In this document: one piece after another, positions 22,540 through 33,565 of the stretch
Numbering within the stretch: the first letter of the stretch is position 1
Layout of the letters: the number at the start of each line of letters is the position of its first letter
From: Selaginella moellendorffii
Lineage: Eukaryota > Streptophyta > Lycopodiopsida > Selaginellales > Selaginellaceae
Assembly: GCF_000143415.4 (NCBI RefSeq)
Contig: NW_003314306.1
Span: 1,375,342 to 1,439,341, forward strand
DNA: 64,000 nucleotides
Reading direction: 5' to 3'
Program-made: the position numbers and the translations under genes
The notes under the pieces: generated by a model
Seen by the model: only the letters and a program-made list of their open reading frames with translations
What the model was told of the DNA's origin: nothing
Database searches by the model: none

Positions 22540-23360
22540 GAGCTTAAGCTAATGCTCGAGCAGTCTTTGAGAAGATCTTACATCCGGACATAGTGCTGTG
22601 GAACGCACTGATGCTGGATTACGTGCAAAACAGAGAGAACGAGGAGGTTCTATGCCTGTGTTTTCACTTGCAAGGACCAGACCCAAGAAGCTTCGTCACT
22701 GCTTTCATGGTCTGCACAAGCTCACAAGCGACCAGTGCCGCAATGAAAGTCTGAGAGTTTGGCTGACATCCGCTGGACAGCATTATTTCAACGAGCTCTA
22801 GAGCGATCACTGCGTCACCATTCTCTGCATATCCCAGGATAAGTGCCACCCAGAGTACACCTCATTCTATTGAAAACCAGCTCAGACTTGCACACTTGGC
22901 ATACATCTCTACCAGACTGGGAGTGAACAGCCATCCCTTGCTCAAGCTGTCTTAGCTTCACAAACTCTTCTCTCACTTCCTGGCCTTCTTCATTCTCTGC
23001 CAATGCTAGAAGCTGGCAAAGAGCTCCATGCAAAGATTTGCAGGCATGGACTGGAAGGCAGGACTTACGTAGCGAGCTCTCTGTGGGTCTTTACAGCAAG
23101 TGCGCTTGCCTTGACGATCTTGCGAGTCACTGGCAAGGAGGAAGCTCGTGGTGACTTGGAGCTCGCTCATGGCGAAAGACACGGGGAGTTGTTTGAAAGG
23201 ATGCTCGACGAAGGCCTGCCAGGTGATCGTAGCGGAGCCTCATGCTAATCCAGCTCTTGATGTTTTTGTAGTGAGCCTTCACTTCCATACCGGGGTAACC
23301 CAAGACGTCTTTTCCCACGTTGAGTGTTCTCAAGGTTTAGGCCAGTGAGAGAGCAGAAAC
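22540..23360. pseudogene. PPR-derived pseudogene mosaic (copy B)
   Basis: Same arrangement as 12,010-12,840. The minus-strand frame 22,664-22,849 is a clear PPR pair (LILGYAENGDAVIALEL, then GCQPNSQTFIAALVACE). The plus strand from about 22,564 carries VFEKILHPDIVLWNALM with the same stops. The 'VVTWSSLMAK' piece is at about 23,150. Non-coding. Confidence 0.6.
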
Positions 23361-23439
23361 GATCCAGTGCATTCAGTAGGCGTTGTAGCTGTGCATTATC
23401 AGGACCAGGAATCCCGAGTTGGCTGCTTGTAAGAGGCAC
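23245..23439 (-). pseudogene. Possible LINE reverse-transcriptase fragment (copy B)
   Basis: Duplicate of the frame at 12,719-12,913, with FCSLTGLNLENT as the only family-like piece. Same caveats. Confidence 0.3.
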
Positions 23440-25330
23440 TGTGGCCGAGACATTATTCCCAGTTGAGCGTAGCCAATTGTGAAACTCACTCTCTTGGATT
23501 CAGTAGCGTGGCCGCTGTGCAGGTTGATCGTCTCCCTGTGGCTCCAACTGTGTAGCCAATGGGGTGGCAATTGGAGCTTCCAAGCTCTCTAAGAAAGGTC
23601 CAAGATGGACATTTGTGATCTACATTACATATTCTTGTTGCAGGTGGTTATGTAGTTTCTTCAAGAGCAAAACCTGGAGGAGAGAGTGAAAGTCAGTAGG
23701 ATGAAGATCTTGAGAGGTCTGATTGACCGAGGACTCTCTCCTGGAAGACGATGCCGAGGTCCACATCGTGGCAAGAAAACCTGCCACAGTATGTAGTTGG
23801 CACGTGATTGGATCTCTGGCTGGCAGCCCACCCCAGACTCGAATCTCGATCAGAGCCCTCTTTGTACAATGGTAGTCACCATTGATAAACGCTCTGTAGA
23901 GAGAGCTTGCTATGGATGATGAACACACCAAATAAAAAGAGAGCCCTCAGACTAAGGCCATGCTTTTTCCACACACAACCGAGCGCTCTCTTTCTCGACA
24001 AATCCATTCGCAGCAAAGAGACGAGACCCACAAAGGAAACGACCCAACACTCGTTCTCGAGCTGGAAATCCTCAGGGAGATAAATGCCAAGCTGGATCAA
24101 GGATTCTCTCCCGGGACTGCATCATGCTGGATCAATCGATTGCCGGGAACAATCCGAGAGGCTGCCACTGTCCACAATATGGCGAAGGACTGAAGAGAGG
24201 GACCATTGCCGCTCTCAGAGAGGTGGCTGCTTACGTTTTGGATCACCCCGGAGCTCTGGCCGGGAAGAACGAACGGTAGACGAGGTCGTTATATCCGACT
24301 CGCCAACACTGACAAGAGTCGTCGCCGGACAGCGTGGGATTCACGTATCTCTTCTTGCTGAGTACCTTTGGCTTTGTAGAAGTGAGACGTATGTATTTAG
24401 ATTTCCTTCAAAGGTTGCAGCTTGGGTCGACTGGATCACGGCTGCCTCCAGTGGCTCGACTCCCGGCCAGAAGAATTGCAACAGCTCTTGCTCCGAGCTG
24501 GCTGTGTGAGGGCTAAGGGATCATAAGTCAGAGGATCCCAGTCTTGTTGTCAGTCGCCAGGGTCAATGGCCGGTTGTTCCCAGAGCGTTTGTCCCTCGCG
24601 GTCAAAGCTCGGTAATCCATGTCAGTCGCCATCAGACATCTGAACTGTTCCCGCTCCAAGCTCCTTGTTCTATTGCGGTTTCTTCAACGCCGAGAAGAAA
24701 GGCGCGTTCCAAATGCAACGTCTTCGGGGAAGACACCCGAAACCTCACAACCTTCTGCCATTTCCAAGAGAGATCTTGGCTCCCTTCGCTCACCGCCATC
24801 TCCAAACAATCAAGCTCAGAGCGTCGAAGTCCTTGCCATTTGCCATGCAACTCACTGTTCTCGATAAGAGGAGAAACACTGGAAGAACCCCCAGATCTTC
24901 GCCCAAGAACGCCTGGCCTGGCCTCGCCATGGCCAGGACGCCCAAATCGTCGCCATTCTGTGCCATCTCTCGCCAGATGCCGGGCCCACGCGTCATCCAT
25001 GCTCGCCAGTCTCGCCGTCCTCGACATGCTGAGAAGGGGAGAAACACTGTGGAAGAACGCCCGCGTCATAAATCCTCGCCATGGAAGACCCAAATCCTCC
25101 ATGCATCTCGCCATTCTCGACAGGCTAGAAGAGAAGAGAGGAAAAACACTGTGAAGAACACCCGCGCAGCTCACATTTCATTTTAGAGCGCCCAAATCCT
25201 CGCCATGAGGGGACAAAAACGTACCTGAGAGGCGCCCAGCACCGAACGCCCCACAATACTCTGATGCTGATGCTTGAAACATTCACATCCGTACGGAAAA
25301 CATGGAAATTTCGCCGACTAAAGTGTTAAT

Positions 25331-25402
25331 GGGCATTTGGTGTAGTGGTATGATTCTCGCTGAGGGTGCGAGAGGTCCCGAGTTCAATTCTCGGAATGCC
25401 CC
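25331..25402 (+). pseudogene. tRNA-Pro(AGG) pseudogene with U33 replaced (copy B)
   Basis: Aligns without gaps to the tRNA at 14,777-14,848 and keeps acceptor, T arm and anticodon AGG. The anticodon loop is TGAGGGT instead of TTAGGGT, so the invariant U33 is G. A second change in the D stem (GTGT instead of GTCT, position 12) breaks the C12-G23 pair. U33 makes the U-turn needed for decoding. Loss of both features argues against a working tRNA. Confidence 0.85.
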
Positions 25403-26145
25403 ATTCGTTAGATCGAGGAGCGCAGTTCCAGGAGGCTGCAAGCATATGTTCAAGGAAAATGCCAAACTGTTTCTGTTTGTCACCTGACATCATCATCCAG
25501 AATAAAATTCCTCGTGACACATAAAGTTTTAGAATGGAACGTTCTCTCTATAGCCAGATGCCGCGTTTGATTTCTCCAAACCGGCCCATCTTTTCTGAAG
25601 CAGGGAAGCTACTGCCTACACAAAAACACTAATAGGCAGGGATGTATTCCAACAAAATACGAAATTCCAAAGGAAGAATATGGTTTCTCCCTATTTGGCG
25701 GCACAGTCCAGAAGGCCGCAACAAGAGAAAAAATAAAGCACATTCATACGCTCTCGTGCACGACCAAAGTCAACAGTCGCTATTGACTGAGCAGGCCCTT
25801 CCACTTTCTCCAGGACGTGTAAACGAGTGAGCGATTGCATTTACACGGGCTTGGGGACGTTCCGGCATGTTGCAATCGAGGCCTTTTTCTTGGACACGAA
25901 AGAAACTTGGCTGACGAAACATGGAGCGTTCAGGGCCAAATTCCTATTGGCATTTCCTAGATCTAGTCCAGAACAGCGGCACTTTATTCGAGACTTTGTA
26001 TCCATCTGCTGAGTAGCTTCCCACGTCGCCTTTATATTTTTAAGGACCGTTCTGGGGACCCAGGGAAGCAAATCACTCGAGGAGGAAGCAGCTACTCTAT
26101 ATTTTTTTTCTTTCTTGCGTCTCAAACGAAACCAGGTGTAGATTT

Positions 26146-26541
26146 GAGACGAGGAGAGATGGAGGGAACCAATCTCATACTATTGCTGTTCGTTTTTGCA
26201 CAAGCCATGATCATCGCACAAGCAGGTATGTAGTTTTCAAGCGAAATCAATCGATCAGATATTGTTTTCTTTTCTTCGAGACGAGGAGAGATGGAGAGAA
26301 CCAATCTCATGCTATTGCTGTTCGTTTTTGCACAAGCCATGATCATCGCACAAGCAGGTATATAATTTTAAAGCGAAATCGATCGATTATATATTGTTTT
26401 CTTTTCTTCGAGACGAGGAGAGATGGAGAGAACCAATCTCATGCTATTGCTGTTCGTTTTTGCACAAGCCATGATCATCGCACAAGCAGGTATATAATTT
26501 TAAAGCGAAATCGATCGATTATATATTGTTTTCTTTTCTTC
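26146..26541 (+). repeat. Three tandem 132-bp copies of carbonic anhydrase exon 1 plus intron 1
   Basis: Units 26,146-26,277, 26,278-26,409 and 26,410-26,541 each contain the end of the 5' leader (GAGACGAGGAGAG), the ATG, the whole signal-peptide exon, a GT donor and most of intron 1. The first begins MEGTNLILLL, the next two MERTNLMLLL. Only the third is followed by the true acceptor TTCTAG at 26,544. At the internal junctions the intron end is replaced by TTCTTCGAGACG. Units 2 and 3 are almost identical, unit 1 more diverged. Confidence 0.9.
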
Positions 26542-27484
26542 TAGCCGAGGAGTATGACTACTCGAATGGGACTCGAGGCCAGGCAAACTGGGGAAACTTG
26601 AGACAAGAATGGAGGGCTTGCAGCAGCGGCAGAATGCAATCTCCGGTGGACATTCAATCCGAGGAGTGTGCTCTTTGAAGCTGCTCCAGACGAGATACAA
26701 ACCAACGAATGCCACTCTCACCAATCTCGACCACGACATAGCAGTATGTTATCTCCTGAATCCATCTCATCTCCGAAAGATCTCCATCTAATCATGGCTC
26801 GGGCCCCTCGTTTTTCTTTTCTCTGTTTGCGCAATAGCTCGAGTTTGGCGATTCTTCATCGGGATCGCTCATCATCGATGGTACCTTGTACAGGGTGAGC
26901 GAGTATCACATCCATGCTCCCAGCGAGCACACTGTGAATGGGAAGCATCTCGCAGTCGAGGGGCATCTCGTCCACAGGAGTGAAGACAACAGGCTTGCAG
27001 TCGTCGCCGTCATGTACACGATTGGATCCGAGGACGACCCTTTTATCGATCAGGTAAACAGAGATCTGGGTTTTCTTTGTGATTTCTGAGAGTTTTTTTC
27101 AAGGTTGAGCATTTTCTACCTGAGCTGAGTGGCGAGCAAGATGTTCAAGTGGTGGATCCCTCGCTGCTCAATGTTGGAGGCAAGCGATTCTTCAGATATG
27201 TTGGATCACTAACATCACCGCCCTGCACCGAGCAAGTGACATGGAGCGTGTTGAGAAGAGTAAACAAATTATTTCCTTAATCTTTTGTTTCTTTTCCGCT
27301 GACCATGGTTCTGATGTTGCAGCCACGAACGATCTCGAAAACCCAGTACCGGATTTTGATGAATGCCCTCAATGTAAGAATTAATTCACGCGCTAATAAA
27401 CAGCTTCTAACATTCTGTGTACAGGGTGATAACAACAGATCGATACAAGGCTTGTTTGGAAGAAGAATAAGCTATTATAAATAG
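26159..27484 (+). pseudogene. Alpha-carbonic anhydrase pseudogene (copy B)
   Basis: Exon 1 is present three times (ATGs at 26,159, 26,291 and 26,423) and exon 2 begins at 26,545. After GAGGAG at 26,661-26,666 ten bases (CTCCAACCAG) present in copies A and C are missing. The frame then shifts and stops at TGA 26,676-26,678, before the zinc ligands. Exons 3-6, including the YHIHAPSEHT and GSLTSPPCTEQ regions, remain open and almost identical to A with their splice sites. This suggests recent inactivation. Without an unusual splice or internal start, no active enzyme results. Confidence 0.85.
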
Positions 27485-27539
27485 AAGATTCGTTTTAGTC
27501 CTATTAGGGCACGCGGTTTTTTAAGCTAGCAACAGCACT

Positions 27540-27757
27540 ATGTGGAAATCTATATTTCTCTTGCTTGTGGCGCTTCTAGATGCAAACCAGCTCAAAATAC
27601 ATCCATCTCAAAGTGTTTCAGATTCCAGAACCCGAGAATATTACGCTCTATGTGGAATTGCTTAATAGGCTTCCTGGCCCAGTGCGTCCTGTCTACCTGG
27701 ATCCCGTCCATTCCTTCTATGCTTTGATGACGGAAAAGCAAGCAAGCATCTTGAGGA
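27540..27757 (+). pseudogene. Subtilase exon-1 fragment with frameshift (copy B)
   Basis: Starts MWKSIFLLLVALL, then small deletions shift the frame. The propeptide part resumes as HLKVFQIPEPENITLYVELL, LPGPVRPVY and FYALMTEKQASILRS. It ends at a GTAAGT donor in the same position and codon context as exon 1 of the intact subtilase at 42,436 (AGG A|GTAAGT against CGA A|GTAAGC). No later subtilase exon follows. A captured I9-propeptide exon. Confidence 0.7.
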
Positions 27758-28039
27758 GTAAGTATTAAAGTTGATTTTTGTTTCTTAATTCCTTATCGTT
27801 TTTTGAAGCGAGGGCAAATGTTTCTGTGATTCTTAAAGTGAATATGCTGTGCTGTTCTAAGATTTTTCAAGATTAACTACGATTCAACCTATCACTATTG
27901 TTTTGCTTGTTCTCCTACAGAAAAAGCTCTTTTGACTCTCTTGTGCTTTCTGAAGACGTCTTATGCCCCAGCTGGGCGCCAGGGTCTTTTGGAGCCCAGC
28001 TGGACGTCCTTATTTATTTGATTATCTCATAGGTTAACA

Positions 28040-28320
28040 ATAAATTTGCTATGCTTAAGTTGGACTTCAATGCAACAGGGGTGTAGTGCATTCCGTGGCA
28101 CCATTCTGTTGTGGATCTCTGCCCTACATTCATCTGGCAATGGCTAGATAGATAGTGCCCGGCGGCTTCAAATCTCCAGGTCAGAGAAACATCCCGGGAA
28201 ATAGGCCGGCCGTTTGCGATTGAGGACAAAAAGGAGTGATCTCGATTCACATATGAAAACATTACAACGAGTGGTGAGTTGACAGAGAAGAAAGTCTCTT
28301 TTCTTTTCCAGATGAGAGCC
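28040..28320. repeat. Dispersed low-copy repeat, second copy
   Basis: Nearly identical to 17,050-17,285. Compared with that copy it keeps an additional CTACATTCATCTGGCAATGG segment. It lies just beyond the end of block copy B, as the first copy does for A. A minus-strand frame (28,014-28,457) is open for 147 codons, but no domain was recognised. Confidence 0.6.
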
Positions 28321-28459
28321 AAATAGCTATGACTACCACGGAAATGATGGGAAGCTCTACTTGACAGCGAGAGCATGACTTTCACATACTCCAGTATACA
28401 GTATTTTCGTAAGTTACTCTTGAATGCATGACGTTGAGCTTCTGAGGGATCCAGCACCA

Positions 28460-31400
28460 GTTAACAAATCTTTTTTTTTCTCAGTCACAAATTTGACTGG
28501 CCTTATTTGCCAATGTGCTCAGCTCAGGCGAGGATGAAACGTAGTCGTCTTTGATGATTTTGGCAATGCAAGTCTGAGATGGCTTATCGACGCCGGCAAA
28601 GAATCAAAGTAGGTTTAAATTTACCGGGCAACACCACTAACATTCAGGAGCGGAGGAGAGGCGATGGACTGGGGCCTTTGAGACCAAGAGCTTTGCCGGA
28701 GTACTCTTCTCATGATGGGAAAAATTAAAATTCGATAGATTAACAATTACCAGGCCTGATCTATAGAGAGCCAAGGACCAGAGAGTTCTTGGCAATAGCA
28801 AATTAAAAAATTTAACTTGAATAAAATTTCTTTTATAGCTTCAAAGATACGTTAACTGTTGTAGTGAAAAATTAAAAATCCAAGACTTTAGGTGAGCAAG
28901 AATGGGCTAAAACTATTCTATGTATGTTGTTTGTTGTGGCAAGAAAACATAGGAGTATTGTTCATCCTTTGGTAAGCAATAATTTTTTTCTATACTTCGC
29001 TACATTGATTTTTGTCTCACACAGCTCCATCAATCCTTCTCCCTCTCATTCTATGGAGTAGGTCAAGGGTTTATCAGATTGTATAGTGCTTTAGAGGGGA
29101 TTTTACTCACCGTATGAAGTAGAGATCTGGCTATAAAAAAGCTTTAGGCCTGTGGTTTCATCCACATGAATATGGCTAACAGTTTAAGCCACCTTCCAAC
29201 ACCAAGCCCAAATAAAAGAGGAAAACATGGTTTAGAAGAATGTGACTCTTGTTCCTAAAGCAAATCCCATTTTAGAAGATTTATTAGAAGCCATGATGAA
29301 TATATCTGTCTACTAAAGAAAATGAGTGAAAAATAAAATGCCCGCTAAAATATATAAAATATTCTCATGATGAACTTAGACTCTAGACAATTTTAAATTT
29401 CTTACTTTATAAGAGTTCAAATTCACATTCACCATTTCTGCCATATGAGACTGGGTTAAAAAGCGATTGATATAGCAAGTCTTGTGTGCACTCCTTGCTA
29501 GGGTAGTTTAACAAGAACAATATCTCCCTCAAGCAAGTCTAAGTTATGAGATATCGATCAAGTTAGTTATTCATTGTATAACACTAAATCCATATTGGCT
29601 CACTCAGCTTGAATTCAAGGGAGTCACATGCAAAGTGGTGTAATTTTGAGAGCCATTTGCTATTGATTTCTGCAGAAGAAGCAATTTTCAAATTAGGAGG
29701 ATTATCACTTGCAAACCAATTGATCAAGTGTGCAAGTTCTCATCTATATTATTGCTAAATTATAGGCACTCAATGAATTGTTCTAGCCGGATGATCATAT
29801 AGACCTGGAAAACTTGAAGAAGCTCATCTGTGCCAGGCTAGCCAATATGCCAAGTAAAATCCTTTTCTGGTGGGGTATTTCCTGTGCCCCCTTTGTCATG
29901 GAGTGAGCAAAACTTGCCCTTTAACATGTATGCCACTTACTTTAGCTTGTCAAACAACACTTGCCACACTACTATAAACATGCATTCTTCCATGGTGTCA
30001 ACATAATTATCGTGGTTGTAAGAGTTAGTTGAGATATACAATTGTAAGGTCCTCAAGAATGGTTTCCACTAACTTCTTTTGGACCTGTTTAGAGCCTTGA
30101 CTTGTCACCCCTCAGAGCATGTTCATGGCGTTCCACACAGAAAATAAGGTGGACTTCAAATCCATTTCAAATACTCTGCCCTGACACAATCTCTTGTCAT
30201 CTTGCTCAGGCATCTCCCTTGCTGCTATTGCAAGCATGGCTATTGTGCACGTCCATGATACCTAGACATTGTTCTTGAACACTTGGAAAAGAAACCAACC
30301 CATGAACATTGCTTGCACATTGAATCCTTGTTAGAAAGCATTACAAAGGACTATAGAGACTTACAAAGTTTTTATAACACTCCTGCAATCGTGTCATACT
30401 AGGCAACATCCTTGGATGTCAATAGGCACCACCTTCTCCCAGCACAAACATTCCAATTGACTACAACATAAGTGCAAATGTGAGGCATGAAAACCATGGA
30501 TGTATGAAGTTGAACTTACACTGCTTAGAACTTGATAAAGAGCTTCACACAATACATTTTGCATTGGGCCTCTGGCATCTATAGCTTGGTCCTCCAAAAC
30601 AAAACTATTGCCAAGTTCTATTGTGTACATAATGTTAAGCTTTGATGTCCTTAGGTGCTGTCAAAACTAAAACTAGAAACATATGAACTCACATCTTAAG
30701 GCAATTTGGAACAAAATTAATATTAGAGCTATACCATTAACCTTGAATTGTGCAACCATCTTTGTGCCTCTTTGTATAGTCAAAGCATCATATTGCCAAT
30801 GAGGAAACCTAAGAAATATATATACTGTGTTTTTGCTCTCTCAAACAAGTCCCTCAAACTTCAAATTACATCCTTGTTCCTACATAGGTGCCAGACAAAT
30901 ATGTTCAATATGAGAAAGTGTAGCGATGTAGGAATTTTAACTCATCTTCTTTCCCAGTACCAAGATGCAGTCTCCTCCAACATGTCCTCTCGCCCTAGTG
31001 AGAACATCCTAAATGCCGCCATTACAGAAGAGTCACTTGAAGTCAGCCTTGAGGACCCCTGCAGCAGCTAGGACTGGCATGGCATGGTCATTTAGCATGT
31101 GATGTAAAAAAATCTCACCACCCATTCAGACAAGTTTGGCATAGCTAACAATCATTGAAACTATATCTTCATTTCTGCAGCTTCCAATGCCAAAGTTTCC
31201 CAACAAAACCATTGCACCAGAGTCTAGGTCATTTGTGGTCATCAACTCCATCTTTGTAGTTGCATCTAATATAGCTTTGAACTCTTATGTGTGAAATAGA
31301 CCAAATCATACATCCTCTCTACTTGCGTATTAGCATTGTTGTATTTGTCACTTATGTTGAGCCATTGTTTCTAGTTGAACAAGAACCTACATGTATTCTT

Positions 31401-32130
31401 ATTAAACTCTATACCATGCAATTTAAGAAGACATTTATGTGGACATGTTGTTGTTGTCTAGTACTTTTGTGACTAATGTTAGTTTATAGAATATAAAATT
31501 GAACTTACAATCCATTTGGCATAGTGCATAAAACATGTCATTTGAGTATACTTGTCAGTGAATTCTAGTCATGTGTCTTTGTTGGAGTCTAGCTAAATTG
31601 TGTATAGCTAATGTTTGCCATATTTACTGTCAACTAAAACAATATCCTATGGTTCTACAGTTGGAGTGGGAGTTGATAATCCCCTAGTTTATGCAAACAT
31701 AATTCATAGAAACATTAGCCCAGACAAGATTCAATACTCTCCTAGTGGCATCTTATTATATACACCCCTCCAATTAGGATCAATGAGCCATATACTTCTA
31801 TTGCATCAGCCTTGAAATTCCAAGGTAAGTGTCTTGAGAATTTTAAGTGGCAAAATTAATTAGACTTCTACTAAAGTTGGAGGAAATTTTAAAATCCCTA
31901 TGCAAATAACAATTTTAGTATACAATAGATTTAGTATGATAATGGATAATTTAACTTACCTCAAAAATATCTCTATCCTCAATAGTCTCACTCTCAACAC
32001 TTGATTCATCATAAACACAAACCAGGTGCATTGGGAAACACCCTAGGCTAGACAGTTTTAGGAAAAAACCAATGATCTACAAACAGGAAATAAACTTTAC
32101 CTCTTGTCATCGTCTACGGTTGAATCCCGT
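28460..32130. other. No supportable gene; AT-rich
   Basis: Frames of up to 107 codons (30,394-30,630 minus; 30,748-31,071 plus) lack recognisable domains and are interrupted on all sides. Composition matches the transposon-derived left part of the window. I see no RNA gene or repeat array. Confidence 0.35.
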
Positions 32131-32438
32131 CTGGGGCAGCATGCATCTCGCCATTCTCGGCAGGCTAGAAGAGAAGAAAGGAGACACTGGATGAACACCC
32201 ATGCAGCTCGCATTTCTTTTTAGAGCGCCCAAATCCTCGCCATGAGGGGAGAAAAACGTACATGAGAGGCACCCAGCACCCAACGCGCAGGAAGAAAACC
32301 CATAAGATTCTGATGCCGATGCTTTATTTATTTTGGGGACCCCGCGTGCCAAAGGCCGTGCCACATTCACAACTCAAAAGGTTTTTTTCGCGTTCCACGG
32401 ATCACGGCTGACTAAAGTGTTAATGGGGTTTAGGAGAG

Positions 32439-33177
32439 ATGGAGAGAATCTCATACTATTGCTATTAGTTTCTGCACAAGCCATGATCATCACACAAGCA
32501 GGTATATAGTTTTCAAACGAAATTGATCGATCATATATTGTTTTCTTTTCTTCTAGCCGAGGAGTATGGCTACTCGAATGGGACTGCAGCTAGGCAAACT
32601 GGGGAAACTTGGGAAAAGAATGGAGGGTTTGCAGCAGCGGCAGAATGCAATCTCCGGTGGACATTCAATCTGAGAGGCTCCAACCAGTGTGCTCTTTGAA
32701 GCTGCTCCAGACGAGATACAAACCAGCGAATGCCACTCACCAATCTCGACCACGACATAGCAGTATGTATCTCCTGAATCCATATCATCCTTGTAGCGAG
32801 TATCACATCCATGTTCACAGCGACACTGTGAATGAGAAGCATCTCGTGGGCATCTTGTCCGTCGCCGTCATGTACACCGAGTACGACCCTTTTATCGATC
32901 AGGTAAACAGAGATCTTTAGTTTTTTTCGTCGTTTTGGTAAGGTTGCCATTTTCTACCTGAGCTGAGTGGCGAGCAAGATGTTCAAGTGATGGATCCCTC
33001 GCTGCTCAATGTTGGAGGCAAGCGATTCTTCAGATATGTTGGATCACTGACATCACCGCCCTGCACCGAGCAAGTGACATGGAGCGTGTTGAGAAGAGTA
33101 AACAAAATTATTTCCTTAATCTTTGGTTGACCCTGGTTCTCGCGCTAATAAACAGGAGAATAAGCTATTATAAATAG
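32439..33177 (+). pseudogene. Alpha-carbonic anhydrase pseudogene (copy C)
   Basis: Exon 1 lacks 4 bp (ACCA) after ATGGAGAGA, which causes a frameshift and a TAG. Exon 2 has further single-base frame changes around TATGGCTACTCG and AGCTAGGCAAACT. The exon 2/3 junction and the start of exon 3 are deleted, so TATCATCCTTGTAG runs straight into CGAGTATCACATCC. Exon 4 (VEHFLP-type region to LTSPPCTEQVTW) is intact. Exon 5 and its splice sites are gone. A dead relic. Confidence 0.85.
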
Positions 33178-33241
33178 ATGGGCGGGCTGCCGGGCCTATT
33201 TAGTCCTATTAGGGCAGGCGTTTTCCTAACCTAACAGCACT

Positions 33242-33467
33242 ATGTGGAAGTCTATATTTCTCTTGCTTGTGGCGCTTCTCCTAGTAGATGCGCTCAAAAT
33301 ACATCCAGATCATCATCTCAAATTGTTCTTGATTCCAGAGCCTGAGAACATCACGCCCTATGTGGAATTGCTCAATATGCTTCCTGGCCCAGTGCGTCCT
33401 GTCTACTTGTGCCACGAGAAATCCATCTATGCTTTGTTGACGGAGAAACAAGCAAGCATCTTCAGGA
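33242..33467 (+). pseudogene. Subtilase exon-1 (signal peptide + I9 propeptide) fragment, open (copy C)
   Basis: A clean frame: MWKSIFLLLVALLLVDALKI, then HHLKLFLIPEPENITPYVEL, MLPGPVRPVY and YALLTEKQASIFRS. It ends at AGG A|GTAAGT. Its 226 nt leave the same splice phase (1) as exon 1 of the complete subtilase at 42,691-42,436, whose matching region reads LKLLNGLPGQRQAVHI and FYALMTDKQANFLRS. No downstream subtilase exon is found in the next 3 kb. It could still be spliced to something, but more likely it is a gene fragment moved with the carbonic anhydrase block. Confidence 0.7.
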
Positions 33468-33565
33468 GTAAGTCTAAAAAGTTCGTGTCTTTTTAATTCC
33501 TGACCCTTCCTTTTTTGAAGTGAGAGCAAACGTTTCTGTGGTCCTTAAGCGTGAATATGCTGAGC

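Larger units (their letters stand above)
21436..27855. repeat. Segmental duplication, copy B
   Basis: Collinear partner of copy A. Relative to A it lacks the 629-bp TIR element, carries substitutions in the tRNA, has carbonic anhydrase exon 1 triplicated, a 10-bp deletion in exon 2, and extends farther into subtilase exon 1 plus about 85 bp of its following intron. The A/B difference pattern shows that changes on both copies followed the duplication. Confidence 0.85.
32138..33565. repeat. Segmental duplication, copy C (shortened)
   Basis: Begins in the GAGAAACACTG-type repeat (like 14,568 in A) and ends in the intron after subtilase exon 1 (like 27,855 in B). Compared with A and B, the tRNA and the roughly 1 kb between it and the carbonic anhydrase leader are missing: the sequence jumps from TTAATGGGG to TTTAGGAGAGATGG at about 32,428. 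Several exon parts are also deleted. Copy C is clearly more diverged than A is from B. Confidence 0.8.

Noticed and set aside
27955-28015. CCCAGCTGGG repeats looking like a palindromic regulatory site
   Set aside because: Two short self-complementary words in a short span, no conservation with copy A or C, and no gene start nearby.
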